NCBI RefSeq assembly: GCF_023566055.1
Contig: NZ_JALIQP010000001.1
Coordinates: forward strand, 704,059-768,058
Direction of reading: 5' to 3'
Origin: Halosolutus amylolyticus
Lineage (GTDB): Archaea; Halobacteriota; Halobacteria; Halobacteriales; Natrialbaceae
Length of the DNA stretch: 64,000 nucleotides
The position numbers and the translations under genes were made by a program. Positions 36,499 through 45,319 of this stretch are shown here, in pieces. Within the stretch, counting starts at the first letter, position 1. Each line of letters starts with the position of its first letter. The notes under the pieces are model-generated. The model was not told where the DNA came from. It was given only the letters and a program-made list of their open reading frames with translations, and did not search any database.

Positions 36499-36578
36499 TA
36501 CGGTTTACTGTAGGTCATTTCCGACGCAACCGCGATCCGGGCGGCGGTTGCGCCAGTAAATCGTTACAGCAATCCGTA
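36499..36578. repeat. Nested-palindrome repeat element, copy 1
   Basis: About 80 bp. Outer imperfect inverted repeats ACGGTTTACTGTA (36500-36512) and TACAGCAATCCGT (36565-36577) match at 11 of 13 positions. An inner perfect 8-bp stem GCAACCGC (36526-36533)/GCGGTTGC (36544-36551) encloses GATCCGGGCG. A second copy occurs at 57411-57488. It begins at the base after the stop codon of the upstream gene. REP-like or MITE-like; a 3'-end structural role is possible. Confidence 0.85.
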
Positions 36579-36726
36579 CGAAACTGCCGAACAAACCGGT
36601 TCACGGTTGTCCAGTAGTGCGAAGCGGTCGGCGCTGCCCCGGTGGCGTCTCGTGCTCGGCGACGCCCAGGGACTCGCCTCGACGGGACCCGAACCGTCTT
36701 TGACACCCTGGTGCGACGAGTGATAC

Positions 36727-37659
36727 ATGAACATCGTCGTCTTCGGGGCCGGCAGCCTCGGGAGTCTCGTCGGCGGGGCGCTCGCTCGCGAGCACGACGT
36801 CACGCTGGTCGCCAGAGACCCCCACGCCAGTGCCGTTCGCGAGTCGGGACTCCGGCTTACGGGCCAGTTCGACGATCGGGTCCGGCCAGAGGCGACGACG
36901 GACGGCCGGAGCCTCGACGCGGACCTCGCGGTCGTCACGGTCAAGTCGTTCGACACGCCGGTAGCCGCCGAGACCCTCTCGACGGGATCGTTCGATGCCG
37001 TGCTCTCGTTGCAAAACGGGATGGGGAACGAGGCGATCCTCGCCGACCGGCTCGATAACCCGATTCTGGCCGGTACTGCCTCCTACGGTGCCGTTCTCCA
37101 GGAACCCGGGGTCGTCGAGTGTACGGGACTCGGCGCGATCGTTCTCGGCACACGAGAGGGCGGCGGGTCGCAGATCGCCGACCGGGTCGGTGAGGCCGTC
37201 GATCGGGCCGGCCTCGAGACGACCGTGGCCGAAGACATGCCCCGTCGACTGTGGGAGAAACTCGCCGTCAACGCCGGGATCAACGCAGTCACGGCCCTGA
37301 CGCGGACCGAAAACGGGGCGGTCCTCGATGCCGACGCGAACGATCTCGCTCGGGCCGCGGCCCGGGAGACGGCGCGGGTCGCCCGCGCGGACGACGTTCG
37401 CCTCTCGAATCGGGCGGCCCTCGCCGCGATGGAGAACGTGGCCGCGGCGACCGCGGCGAACACCTCCTCGATGCACCAGGACGTTCGCGCCGATCGGCGG
37501 ACCGAGATCGGCGCCATCAACGGCTACGTGGTCGATCGGGCAGCCGAACTGGGGATCGAGGTTCCGACGAACCGGGCGCTGACGGCGCTGGTGCGAACGT
37601 GGGAACGAGGACGCGGCATCAGGAGCGAAACCGGCGGCTTCGGGTCGCGAAAACCGTAA
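36727..37659 (+). CDS. panE: 2-dehydropantoate 2-reductase (ketopantoate reductase)
   Basis: 310 residues. N-terminal NADP-binding motif VVFGAGSLGSLVGG, conserved VVTVKSFDT with the catalytic-site Lys, LQNGMGNE, and the C-terminal catalytic domain with WEKLAVNAGINAVTALT (Lys near 179, Asn near 183) and SSMHQDVRADRRTEIGAINGYV. Reduces ketopantoate to pantoate for coenzyme A synthesis. Many archaea use a pantoate kinase route downstream; those genes are not here. A single gene, with no operon partner. Confidence 0.93.
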   Translation: MNIVVFGAGSLGSLVGGALAREHDVTLVARDPHASAVRESGLRLTGQFDDRVRPEATTDGRSLDADLAVVTVKSFDTPVAAETLSTGSFDAVLSLQNGMGNEAILADRLDNPILAGTASYGAVLQEPGVVECTGLGAIVLGTREGGGSQIADRVGEAVDRAGLETTVAEDMPRRLWEKLAVNAGINAVTALTRTENGAVLDADANDLARAAARETARVARADDVRLSNRAALAAMENVAAATAANTSSMHQDVRADRRTEIGAINGYVVDRAAELGIEVPTNRALTALVRTWERGRGIRSETGGFGSRKP

Positions 37660-37696
37660 CAACCGACGCCGTAATAGCGGCGGGACGAACGTGGGG

Positions 37697-38053
37697 TTAG
37701 AACGGTGCTTCGGGGCCTTCGTCGGCGCTGCCGTCGTCGTCGACCGTTTCGCCGGGGAAGGAGGGGCTCATGCCGCCGCCCGCGTCGCCGCCGTCCATTC
37801 CGGTCGTGGCGTTGACTTTCTCGATCTCGGGAATCTCCTTGACCATCCGGCTCTTGATCGCCTGGATCGTCATCGGCGAGATCCCACAGCCGCTGCAGGC
37901 GCCGCCGAGGGCGATCGAGACCTCGCCAGTTTCACGGTCGAGGTCCTGGATCGCCGCGCTACCGCCGTGCATCTGGATCTGCGGGAAGTTCCGTCGCAGG
38001 AAGTTCGCGACGCGGTCTTCGAGGTCGTCCCCGTCCTGGGTCTCGGTGCTCAT
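37697..38053 (-). CDS. NifU-like C-terminal-domain Fe-S scaffold protein
   Basis: 118 residues. The NifU C-terminal domain covers about 10-85 with the CxxC cluster motif GACSGCGISPMTIQ (Cys near 53 and 56). An acidic Gly/Asp tail with Met follows. Such proteins carry transient [4Fe-4S] clusters for transfer to apo-enzymes. ATG 38053 is chosen since the 21 upstream residues to 38116 are not conserved in type. Convergent with panE; 55 bp from the next minus-strand gene. Confidence 0.9.
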   Translation of the reverse strand: MSTETQDGDDLEDRVANFLRRNFPQIQMHGGSAAIQDLDRETGEVSIALGGACSGCGISPMTIQAIKSRMVKEIPEIEKVNATTGMDGGDAGGGMSPSFPGETVDDDGSADEGPEAPF

Positions 38054-38108
38054 AGACGCCCCTTGGGTGTCGGAGCCCCTAAACCTTCCGTCCCGTCTAC
38101 CTCCGGTG

Positions 38109-38426
38109 TCACGCAAATCCGAAGACGCGCTGGAGTTCGTTCTCGATCTCTTCGACGTGGATCTCGAGGACCTCCTCGAAGCGCTCCTCGTCGACGAGGA
38201 CGCCCGACAGCCGTCCGTACGGGTCGTCGGGCAGTTCGACGCGGAACTCGCCGTCGCCCTCGTAGAACGGCTCGCTCTCGTTGAGCACCTGCTGGTCGAT
38301 CGCGTGCACGAGCTGTGAGTCGTACTCCTCGTTCATCCGGTTGAACGCGTTCTTGTACGCCTGCTGGAGTTCGGGGAAGTAGTTGGCGTACTTGTCCTCG
38401 AACTTCTCGGGATCGAAGTCGGCCAT
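38109..38426 (-). CDS. DUF5783-type haloarchaeal protein
   Basis: 105 residues, highly acidic and helical: FDPEKFEDKYANYFPELQ, AYKNAFNRMNEEYDSQLVHA, then a strand region (FRVELPDDPYGRL) and a C-terminal helix. It matches from memory the conserved haloarchaeal family DUF5783, function unknown. No Cys, no membrane segment. It starts at 38426, consistent with the family N-terminus. It may be co-transcribed with the downstream NifU-like gene (55-bp gap). Confidence 0.8.
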   Translation of the reverse strand: MADFDPEKFEDKYANYFPELQQAYKNAFNRMNEEYDSQLVHAIDQQVLNESEPFYEGDGEFRVELPDDPYGRLSGVLVDEERFEEVLEIHVEEIENELQRVFGFA

Positions 38427-38586
38427 GGTGGATACGAACGCGAGCGAGGACAAAAGTGGGCCGATCACCGGTTCGGGACGGATCGTCGGACAGTTACGAC
38501 GAGTGATACGGTAGGGGGAGCCTACATACGGAGAGTGCGTATGCAAGCGGAACCAACTCCCGGTTCAGTCGCGGACATCCACCACT

Positions 38587-38973
38587 ATGCCAACCGATCA
38601 GCACCCGATCCCACGCGAGGCGTTGCCGCCGGGATGGGGTCCTGCGGAGCTCCGTGACGGGTACGTGTCGTACCGTCACAGTACGCTTCCGCTCGAACTG
38701 ATCGCGGATTGTACGCGCCCGGACCGGTCTCACCCGAGTCTCGGACTGGGTCGGTGCTGGGAACTGAAGCACCGCTACGCGCTCGCCGACCGATCGATCA
38801 CCGAGACGATCGGCCGCGTCTCGACCCGTCGAGCCGCCGTCAATGGCCTGCTCGAGTGTATGAACCGGATCCACGAGGTCGTCGACGAGCCGGCGGATCG
38901 GATCGAGATCCAGGACGTTCTCCATCGGGTGTCGCTCGCGGACGTCGTCCCCGACTGCAGCCCGTCGCAGTGA
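38587..38973 (+). CDS. Hypothetical haloarchaeal protein, 128 aa
   Basis: 128 residues, not recognised by name. A beta-rich first half (LPPGWGPAELRDGYVSYRHS, LPLELIADCT) is followed by SHPSLGLGRCWELKHRYALADRSI and a helix RRAAVNGLLECMNRIHEVVDE. The layout looks like a compact domain found widely in haloarchaea. Three Cys without CxxC spacing. No signal peptide. Divergent from the DUF5783 gene. Confidence 0.7.
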   Translation: MPTDQHPIPREALPPGWGPAELRDGYVSYRHSTLPLELIADCTRPDRSHPSLGLGRCWELKHRYALADRSITETIGRVSTRRAAVNGLLECMNRIHEVVDEPADRIEIQDVLHRVSLADVVPDCSPSQ

Positions 38974-39750
38974 GCCGGTCGTCATTTCTTATATCGGTAT
39001 GCGACTTATACTGCGCCCGGCGGCTGGTCGATCCTCTGGAATAACTGGCCCGACGTGGCTATCGATCCGGTCGACTCCTCGCCCCCGAAGGCAGACCTCG
39101 GACGGATCCACCACGTTCCGGAACTCCACACTGCGATCGGCTCGACTCGCCGTCGATGACCGCGGGTTCTTCCGGCTTTCAACTCCCGACCGGCCCTCAC
39201 CCGTTGGTTCTGACTTTCATCGTCCGACCGGTACGACGTTGTGACGGGATCTGTGTGGGCCGAAGCAACACTTCGGATTGCTAGCACGCAACACGATACT
39301 ACGGCGATTCCGTTTCCAGTTACCGTCGTCGAACCAGGAGTCGCCCGTCGATAAATTACATATGACGATACAGAATGTGCGTCGTCGGGGTGGACGGCCG
39401 GCCCGGCATCCCGCCGCTCGAATCGTCACTTCTGACGCGCCGGGGTCGGCTGTCGGAATACCGCGACCGGCGATCGAACCCTGGGTGTCGATCGATCGTG
39501 TCCGGGTCGATATCGATTCGATCGTGGACGTCCGAGAGTGGGTGTGGATCGCCACGGCGTCTGGCCGAGACGTCGTCCTCGTGACGACGGCCCCGGACGG
39601 CGATCTCACCTGACGTCCCCCCAGCTCTCCTCGAAAGCGGCACCTCACGGCTGTCAGCGCCAATTCTCGTTCCGTTCGCGGCGCCTGGCAGGTTCGGAGT
39701 GCTTATACTGGCGTCGGCAGTACGTAGGTACCAGCACGGACCGATCGTCG
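38974..39750. other. Gene-poor region, one weak ORF
   Basis: About 780 bp without a confident gene. The best candidate is an 82-codon plus-strand ORF at 39362-39613 whose second half (SIDRVRVDIDSIVDVREWVWIATASG) has protein-like composition; a weak AT-rich ATAAATTA lies just before its ATG. A second, start-less frame near 38996-39160 reads YRYATYTAPGGWSILWNNWP before a stop, possibly a gene remnant. TATA-like CTTATAC motifs occur at 39007 and 39702; the latter probably serves the PHP gene. Confidence 0.35.
39362..39613 (+). CDS. Weak candidate ORF, 83 aa
   Basis: From ATG 39362 to TGA 39611-39613. The N-terminal 30 residues are Arg/Pro-rich and the remainder is Val/Ile/Asp-rich with two Trp, ending in VVLVTTAPDGDLT. 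No family recognised. The minus strand also holds long open frames here, as expected at high GC, so this is tentative. Confidence 0.3.
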   Translation: MTIQNVRRRGGRPARHPAARIVTSDAPGSAVGIPRPAIEPWVSIDRVRVDIDSIVDVREWVWIATASGRDVVLVTTAPDGDLT

Positions 39751-40506
39751 ATGACACCTCAGCTCTCCTTTGCGATCGACTTTCACGTCCACTCGGACGA
39801 GTCCTACGACGGACACGAACCGATCGAACTCGTCCTGGAACACGCGGCCGACATCGGACTCGACGGCGTCGTGATCACGGACCACGACGAGATCGACGAG
39901 TCCCTGCGCGCCGCCGACCTCGCGCCGGAGTACGGTCTGGTCGGCATCCCCGGCGTCGAGGTGTCGACCCGCCACGGCCACCTGCTCGCGATCGGCGTCG
40001 AGGAGCGACCCGATCCCGGCCAGCCGTTCATGGAGACCGTCGAGACCGTCCGTGACCTCGGCGGGATCGCGATCGTTCCCCACCCGTTCCAGCGAAGCCG
40101 CCACGGCGTGCGGAAACGGCACATCGAGGACGCCGACGCGATCGAGACGTACAACTCGATGCTGTTTACCGGCTACCGGAATCGTCGTGCGCGGACGTTC
40201 GCCCGTCGACGCGGCTATCCCGAGATCGGCGCGAGCGACGCCCACTACCTGCCGAACGTCGGCAGGGCCTACACCGAAATCCTCGTCGAACCTAGCGCCG
40301 AAACCCCGTCGAAGGCGGCGATCGACGGCGACGACCTCGTCGAAGCGATCCTCGAGGGACGAACGCAGATTCACGGCAAACGGACCCCGGTCCACAAGAG
40401 CACGGTCCAGTACGCGAAAGGGGCGGTTCGCAAGTCGACCTACGTGCTGACCTCGCGCGCGCCGCTGGTGCCGACGATCCCCGCGTCGATGGATCGATCG
40501 GGGTAG
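39751..40506 (+). CDS. PHP-domain metal-dependent phosphoesterase
   Basis: 251 residues. PHP motifs: FHVHSDESYDG (about 11-21), ITDHDEID (about 42-49), PGVEVSTRHGHLLAIG (His near 76) and the late IGASDAHYLP (about 164-173), which supply the metal ligands of a trinuclear site. Related proteins hydrolyse small phosphoesters or nucleic-acid ends; the substrate here is unknown. A CTTATAC box at 39702-39708 lies about 43 bp before the ATG. Convergent with the DHH-family gene. Confidence 0.87.
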   Translation: MTPQLSFAIDFHVHSDESYDGHEPIELVLEHAADIGLDGVVITDHDEIDESLRAADLAPEYGLVGIPGVEVSTRHGHLLAIGVEERPDPGQPFMETVETVRDLGGIAIVPHPFQRSRHGVRKRHIEDADAIETYNSMLFTGYRNRRARTFARRRGYPEIGASDAHYLPNVGRAYTEILVEPSAETPSKAAIDGDDLVEAILEGRTQIHGKRTPVHKSTVQYAKGAVRKSTYVLTSRAPLVPTIPASMDRSG

Positions 40507-40522
40507 GTCAGGGGACAGGTCG

Positions 40523-42004
40523 TCAGGACAGTTGCTCGCCGACGATCTCGTCGGCGCGTGCGACGAACTCCTCCTCTCGGCCCTTCGGGACCGTCGCCCC
40601 CGCTGCGACGTCGTGACCGCCGCCGTCGCCGTCGACGGCCCGGGAAGCCTTGCCCACGACGATCGAGAGGTCGAGTCCCTGCCGAACGAGCGAGTGGGTG
40701 CCGCGCGCGGAGACCTTGACCTCCTCGTCGTTCTTTTCTGCGAACGCGAGGATCGGTTTCGATCGGCTGATCCCCTCGTTGCCCATCGCCATCCCGGCGA
40801 CGATGCCGACGATCGTCTCGCGGATGCGATCGCCGGCGTGGAACCACTGGAGGTGCTCCTCGTGGGTGACGCCCTCGCTCGTGACGAGGTCGATCCCGTT
40901 CGAGAGGTTCCGGCGGTGGTTTCGCAGGAGTTTCCGGGCCCGTTCGAGTGCTCCCTCCCGATCGCCGAGACAGACGCCGAGACCGACGTCGGCCCGCTCG
41001 TACCGGGCGGTCGCGTTGAGTAGCGTCGAGAACTCGCTGGCGTCCCGCAGCTCGGTGCCGACGGGTTCCCCGGCGAGGACGTAGGCGGTCCCGACCAGCC
41101 CCTCGATCTTCGATGCGGGGACGCCGCTCGAGACGGCTCGTTTGACGAGCGCGCTGGCGACGGTCTGCTTCTCGTCGTTCGTGAGTCCGGCCCAGCGCCG
41201 CCACTCCCCGTCCCGTTTCAACTCGAGGTCGAGCCCGTCGAGAAATCGAAGCGCGCCCTGCTGGTCGTTCGAGATGCCGGGGATGTGGACGTCGGTGGCG
41301 TACTCGAGGAGTTTCGGGAGCGGACGCGTCTGCTTGCCGTAGAGTGCGAGGTCCGTCCCGGTCTCGAGGACGCCGGCCTCAACGCCCTCCGCGACGATCC
41401 GTTCGTTCGCGCCGTGGAGTTCGCCGCCGGAGGCCTGCATGTCGCCGACCGCGCCGACGACGGCGAGGGCGGCCAGGTCGCGATTGTCCGCGCGGGCGGT
41501 CGTCCCGGTGCCCGCGTCGGTCGTGGCCGCACCGCCGTCCGCCGCGGCAGCCCCGGTGCTCGTCTCGGCGGCGAGCGCCCGCGCGAGCACGTAGCTCGCC
41601 CCGGCACCCGACAGTTCCGAGGCGCCGTCGATCCCGAACAGGAGCGGGTTGAGGTGGTACGCCGTCTCCCGATCGGCCGGCTGGTGGTGGTCGGCGATCA
41701 CGGGGGTGAACGCGCCCGCGTCCTCGTGCTCGCCGATGCTATCGAGCTGGCCGCTCCCGAAGTCCGTAAAGAGGACGGTCTCGTAGTCGGTGTCGGCGAT
41801 CGCGGCGATCGCCGCGTCGTCGAGTTGCTTCTCGAAGACGGTCTCGAAGGGGATCCCCGCGCGTTCGAGCGCCTGGGCGGCGATCGCGGCGCTGGTCAGT
41901 CCGTCGGCGTCGATGTGGGACGCGAGCAACACGCGATCGGCCTCGCAGAGTCGCTGTGCACAGCGGGTCGCACGGTCCTCGAGGTCGGGGATCGGGCCAG
42001 CCAT
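40523..42004 (-). CDS. Archaeal RecJ-like DHH/DHHA1 phosphoesterase
   Basis: 493 residues. DHH motifs: SHIDADGLTSAAIAAQAL (about 29-46), DFGSGQ, DHHQPADRE (about 105-113), and the DHHA1 C-terminal glycine motif GDGGGHDVAAGATVP (about 465). Archaeal RecJ-like proteins are 5'-3' or 3'-5' single-strand exonucleases, some attached to the CMG helicase (GAN) or used in repair; which paralogue this is cannot be told here. An Ala/Thr/Gly-rich insertion at about 152-176 looks flexible. Start ATG 42004. Confidence 0.87.
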   Translation of the reverse strand: MAGPIPDLEDRATRCAQRLCEADRVLLASHIDADGLTSAAIAAQALERAGIPFETVFEKQLDDAAIAAIADTDYETVLFTDFGSGQLDSIGEHEDAGAFTPVIADHHQPADRETAYHLNPLLFGIDGASELSGAGASYVLARALAAETSTGAAAADGGAATTDAGTGTTARADNRDLAALAVVGAVGDMQASGGELHGANERIVAEGVEAGVLETGTDLALYGKQTRPLPKLLEYATDVHIPGISNDQQGALRFLDGLDLELKRDGEWRRWAGLTNDEKQTVASALVKRAVSSGVPASKIEGLVGTAYVLAGEPVGTELRDASEFSTLLNATARYERADVGLGVCLGDREGALERARKLLRNHRRNLSNGIDLVTSEGVTHEEHLQWFHAGDRIRETIVGIVAGMAMGNEGISRSKPILAFAEKNDEEVKVSARGTHSLVRQGLDLSIVVGKASRAVDGDGGGHDVAAGATVPKGREEEFVARADEIVGEQLS

Positions 42005-42066
42005 CGAGGTGTGGTTGGTGCGGCGTCGCTCATAAACCTGCGGTCTGGTGCTGGGCATCTCGGCCG

Positions 42067-42426
42067 TCAGATTCCGACGAGTTCGAGCGGCGGTCTGCGA
42101 AGCACGAGCAACAGGACGTTGTTCGTCACGAACAGGGCGTACAGACCCACCATCACGATCACGAACCGCAGATCGAGCGGCTCCGAGAGCAGGTGGCCGA
42201 TCGCGACCACGATCACGGCGTAACAGATCGCCGCGAGCGGGACGCCGGGCAGTCCGAACAGCCCGTAGAAGAACACGGTGATGGGGTTGAGTTCCGACGC
42301 GTACGGAACGACGAAAAAGAGGGTCGCGGCGATCGCATCGACGATCCAGAGGACGAAGAACGCCGCGCGCAAACTGATCGTCCCGGGCGGATCCAGCCTG
42401 AACGGACGGGCGGACGTGTCTGTCAT
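42067..42426 (-). CDS. Small membrane protein (DUF5658-like)
   Basis: 119 residues with three hydrophobic helices (about 24-42, 52-72, 80-108). The AAFFVLWIVDAIAATLFFVVPYASELNPITVFF region, with a helix-1 Asp and an ASELNP loop, resembles the DUF5658 membrane family. Function unknown. The ORF extends upstream to 42621, but the sequence before MTDTSARPF is not protein-like. It ends 62 bp before the RecJ-like gene on the same strand. Confidence 0.7.
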   Translation of the reverse strand: MTDTSARPFRLDPPGTISLRAAFFVLWIVDAIAATLFFVVPYASELNPITVFFYGLFGLPGVPLAAICYAVIVVAIGHLLSEPLDLRFVIVMVGLYALFVTNNVLLLVLRRPPLELVGI

Positions 42427-42533
42427 TACGACCGAGAACGGCTCTCGAGGGCATGAGCGGACGCCTTGCCACCGCATGTCGGGTCCCGGTCGAACGCGCA
42501 CAACCGGTCTACGGCGAGCGGGTAAGGTGTAGC

Positions 42534-43676
42534 CTACAGCGAGAGGACCAGATCGTCGCCGTCCTTCTCGTAGCTGGTTTCGAACGGGGCGGAGCGCTCC
42601 CGCATCGTCTCGTGGAGCCACGTCGCGGCGTCGTCACCCGCGGGGTGGACCGCGTAGTCGTCGATTACGACGGGGACGAGTCGGAGTTCGGCGATCGAGC
42701 CGCCCTCGAGACCGACCTCGAAGAGGAAGCTGCGATCGTTGCGCAGGTCCTCTTTGACCACGTAATCGTCGACGATGTCGCCGGTGTCGTGGAGGATGAC
42801 GCCGTCGCCGTACCGTTCGACGCCCTGTACGACGTGGGCGCTGTGGCCGTGGACGAGGTCGACGCCCCGATCGACGAGCCAGCGGCCGAACTCGACGTAC
42901 GTCTCGTCCGGCCGTTCGACCCAGTTGGGGCCCCAGTGGATCGACGCGACGAGCAGATCCGGGTCCCGCGCCCGTGCCCGATCGAGCGCGTCGTCCACGA
43001 GGCGGCGCGTCTCCGCATCGTCGGGATCGCACTCGAGGTAGGCCGTCCCGGGGCGCTCGTCGGTGGCGCCGTACTCCGCGTAATGATCGGCGACGGAGAC
43101 AACTGCGACGTCGACCCCGTCGACCGAAAACGAGGCGGGCGCGTACGCCGCGGCCGGTGTTTTGCCGGCCCCCGCGTGCCCGATCCCGCCGTCGGAGAGG
43201 GCCTCGAGCGTGTCGACCAGCGCGGTCGGGCCGTAATCGAGCATGTGGTTGTTCGCCAGCGCGGCGAACCGGACGTTCCCCGCCTCGAGGGCGGGGACGG
43301 CCCACGCCGGATCGGCCCGGAAGTAGTACGCCCGGTCGGGAAATCGCTCGCCTCGCGTCGACAGACAGCACTCGAGGTTACAACAGACCGCGTCGAGGGA
43401 GTCGAGTCGCGATCGGAGGTCGCCCCAGACCGCGGCCGGATCGACGCCCCGTCGCCCGTAGCGCTCGTCGAGGTTGCGCCCGAGCATGGCGTCGCCGACG
43501 AACCCGATCGTCGTCCCGGCGTGGTCGCGCTCGAACTCGTCCCTGGCGTCCCCGTCCGCTGTCGACTCGGCGGTCGGTTCGAGGCAGCCGCTGACGCCGA
43601 GAGCGGCACCCGCCGCGCTCGCGAGGACCCGTCGTCGACTCCTGATCACGCAGCAGTCGTTCGTCCGGACAGTCAA
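42534..43676 (-). CDS. CapA-family calcineurin-like phosphoesterase, Tat lipoprotein
   Basis: 380 residues. Tat signal RSRRRVLAS (residues 12-20), lipobox GVSGC (Cys31). CapA/PgsA fold: GFVGDAMLGRNLDERYG (metal motif), NLECCLSTRG, ANNHMLDYG (Asn-His motif), SIHWGPNW and VHGHSAHVVQGVERYGD. In bacteria CapA takes part in poly-gamma-glutamate synthesis or anchoring; haloalkaliphilic archaea can make this polymer, but no pgsB/pgsC homologue is in the window, so a general surface phosphoesterase role is equally possible. Confidence 0.85.
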   Translation of the reverse strand: MTVRTNDCCVIRSRRRVLASAAGAALGVSGCLEPTAESTADGDARDEFERDHAGTTIGFVGDAMLGRNLDERYGRRGVDPAAVWGDLRSRLDSLDAVCCNLECCLSTRGERFPDRAYYFRADPAWAVPALEAGNVRFAALANNHMLDYGPTALVDTLEALSDGGIGHAGAGKTPAAAYAPASFSVDGVDVAVVSVADHYAEYGATDERPGTAYLECDPDDAETRRLVDDALDRARARDPDLLVASIHWGPNWVERPDETYVEFGRWLVDRGVDLVHGHSAHVVQGVERYGDGVILHDTGDIVDDYVVKEDLRNDRSFLFEVGLEGGSIAELRLVPVVIDDYAVHPAGDDAATWLHETMRERSAPFETSYEKDGDDLVLSL

Positions 43677-43746
43677 AATAGTTGAGTTCGAACGGCGATC
43701 CGATCGTCGATCGAGCGCTGGTGACGAACAGCGCCGTTTACGGGAG

Positions 43747-44508
43747 TCAGCGTCGCGGTTCGTCGACCGATCCCGCCGCGTCGATCGTCTCGCGGGCCAG
43801 GGCGTCGAACGTCGCCTCCGCTGGCACCACGTCGACGTCGATCCCCTGTGCTTCGGCGGTCCCTTTCGTCGGTTCGCCGATCGCGCCGACCGTCGCGTCC
43901 CGCAGCCCCGCGAGGGCGTCCTGGCGGAGTCCGCGCTCTTCGGCGGCCTCTAAGAAGTGTTCGACCGTCAGCGACGAAGTGAAGCAGGCGGCGTCGAGGG
44001 CTCCCTCGGCGGCGAGCTCGGCCGATTCGCCGCTCCCCTCGGGACGAACCAGCCGGTAGAGAATCGTCTCGTGGACGTACGCGCCCGCGTCCTCGAGTCC
44101 GTCGAGCAGGACGTCGCTCCCGTGATCGCTCCGGGCGACTTCGACGCGCGCGCCGTCGACCGCGTCGTCGAGGTCGGCGACGAGTCCGCTCGACGTGAAC
44201 TCTTCGGGGACGAGATCGACCGCGTAGCCCACGTCGCGAAGGGCATCTGCCGTCGCGGGACCGATCGCACAGACGGTCGCGTCGCCGGGGTCCCAGCCGG
44301 CGTCGGCGACGAGTTCCGCGCCGGTCTTGCTCGTCAGAATCGCGTAGTCCGCGTCGGTCCGCGGGACGGCGTCGGTCGGTTCGACGGCCAGCATCGGGTC
44401 GGGAACGGGCTCCGCACCGAGCGATTCGAGGAGGTCGGCGGCCTCTGCGAGTCGATCGTCGTCGGGACGGAAGACGGCGACCGTGGGGGAGCGGGTGGCG
44501 TCACGCAT
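43747..44508 (-). CDS. hemD: Uroporphyrinogen-III synthase
   Basis: 253 residues. Two-domain HemD fold with low sequence conservation: VAVFRPDDDRLAEAADLLESLG at the start, ILTSKTGAELV near 77, AIGPATADALRDVGY near 100, and the second-domain CFTSSLTVEHFLEAAEERG and GAIGEPTKGTAEAQGI. It closes and inverts ring D of hydroxymethylbilane to give uroporphyrinogen III. Third gene of hemC-cobA-hemD; its start overlaps cobA by 8 nt. Confidence 0.9.
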   Translation of the reverse strand: MRDATRSPTVAVFRPDDDRLAEAADLLESLGAEPVPDPMLAVEPTDAVPRTDADYAILTSKTGAELVADAGWDPGDATVCAIGPATADALRDVGYAVDLVPEEFTSSGLVADLDDAVDGARVEVARSDHGSDVLLDGLEDAGAYVHETILYRLVRPEGSGESAELAAEGALDAACFTSSLTVEHFLEAAEERGLRQDALAGLRDATVGAIGEPTKGTAEAQGIDVDVVPAEATFDALARETIDAAGSVDEPRR

Positions 44509-45319
44509 CGTGTTTCCTCTCCTCGTTCGGAGTGCCGTAGTCGTTCCGCAGGAACTCCACGACCGAATCGCGCGTCCCTGCCACGTCGCCGATCACCGTC
44601 ACTGCGGGTGGTTCGATCCCCGCCTCGTCGCGGGCGTCGACGATCGTCTCCAGGGTCCCGGTCGCGACCTGCTGGCCGGGCCAGGTGCCGCGCTCGACGA
44701 GCGCGACGGGCGTCTCGGGGGCCATCCCGGCCTCGATCAGCGCCGTCGTGTAGTCCGGGAGCCGACCGACGCCCATCAGGACGACGATCGTGCCGCCCGT
44801 CGCGGCGAGTGCCTCCCAGTCGACCGCGGACTCCTCCTTCGTCGGGTCTTCGTGGCCCGTGACGAACGAGACCGACGAGGCGTGATCGCGGTGGGTGACC
44901 GGGATCCCCGCGACGGCGGGCGCGGCGATCGCGGACGTGACCGCCGGGACGACCTCGAACGGCACCTCGTGGGTAGCGAGGTACTCGGCCTCCTCGCCGC
45001 CGCGACCGAAGACGAACGAGTCGCCGCCCTTGAGCCGGACGACGGACTTGCCCTCGCGGGCGAGTTCGACCAGTCGCTCGTTGATCTCGGACTGGGGCGT
45101 GCGATCGCCGCCGGCACGCTTGCCGACGTCCTCGCGGCGCTCCTCGGGCAGCAGGTCGATGATCTTCGGCCCCGGCAGCTTGTCGTGGAGGACGACGTCG
45201 GCGGCTTCGAGCAGGCGTTTCGCCCTGACCGTCAGCAGGTCCGGATCGCCGGGGCCGCTGCCGACGAGGTAGACGGTGCCCGGCTCCGGCCCGTTCGAGT
45301 CGGTCGACCCGTCGGTCAT
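44501..45319 (-). CDS. cobA: Uroporphyrinogen-III C-methyltransferase (SUMT)
   Basis: 272 residues. Family motifs: VYLVGSGPGDPDLLTVRA (SAM site), VLHDKL, RLKGGDSFVFGRGGEEAEYL, PAVTSAIAAPAVAGIPVTHRD, SFVTGHEDPTK and MGVGRLPDYT. It adds methyl groups at C2 and C7 of uroporphyrinogen III to make precorrin-2, the branch to siroheme, the archaeal alternative heme route and cobalamin. The start codon directly abuts the hemC stop and its end overlaps hemD, so the three genes are translated as a unit. Confidence 0.95.
   Translation of the reverse strand: MTDGSTDSNGPEPGTVYLVGSGPGDPDLLTVRAKRLLEAADVVLHDKLPGPKIIDLLPEERREDVGKRAGGDRTPQSEINERLVELAREGKSVVRLKGGDSFVFGRGGEEAEYLATHEVPFEVVPAVTSAIAAPAVAGIPVTHRDHASSVSFVTGHEDPTKEESAVDWEALAATGGTIVVLMGVGRLPDYTTALIEAGMAPETPVALVERGTWPGQQVATGTLETIVDARDEAGIEPPAVTVIGDVAGTRDSVVEFLRNDYGTPNEERKHDA

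Noticed and set aside
42453-43685. 410-codon plus-strand ORF
   Set aside because: Antisense of the CapA-like gene, whose minus-strand product has a Tat signal, lipobox and metal motifs.
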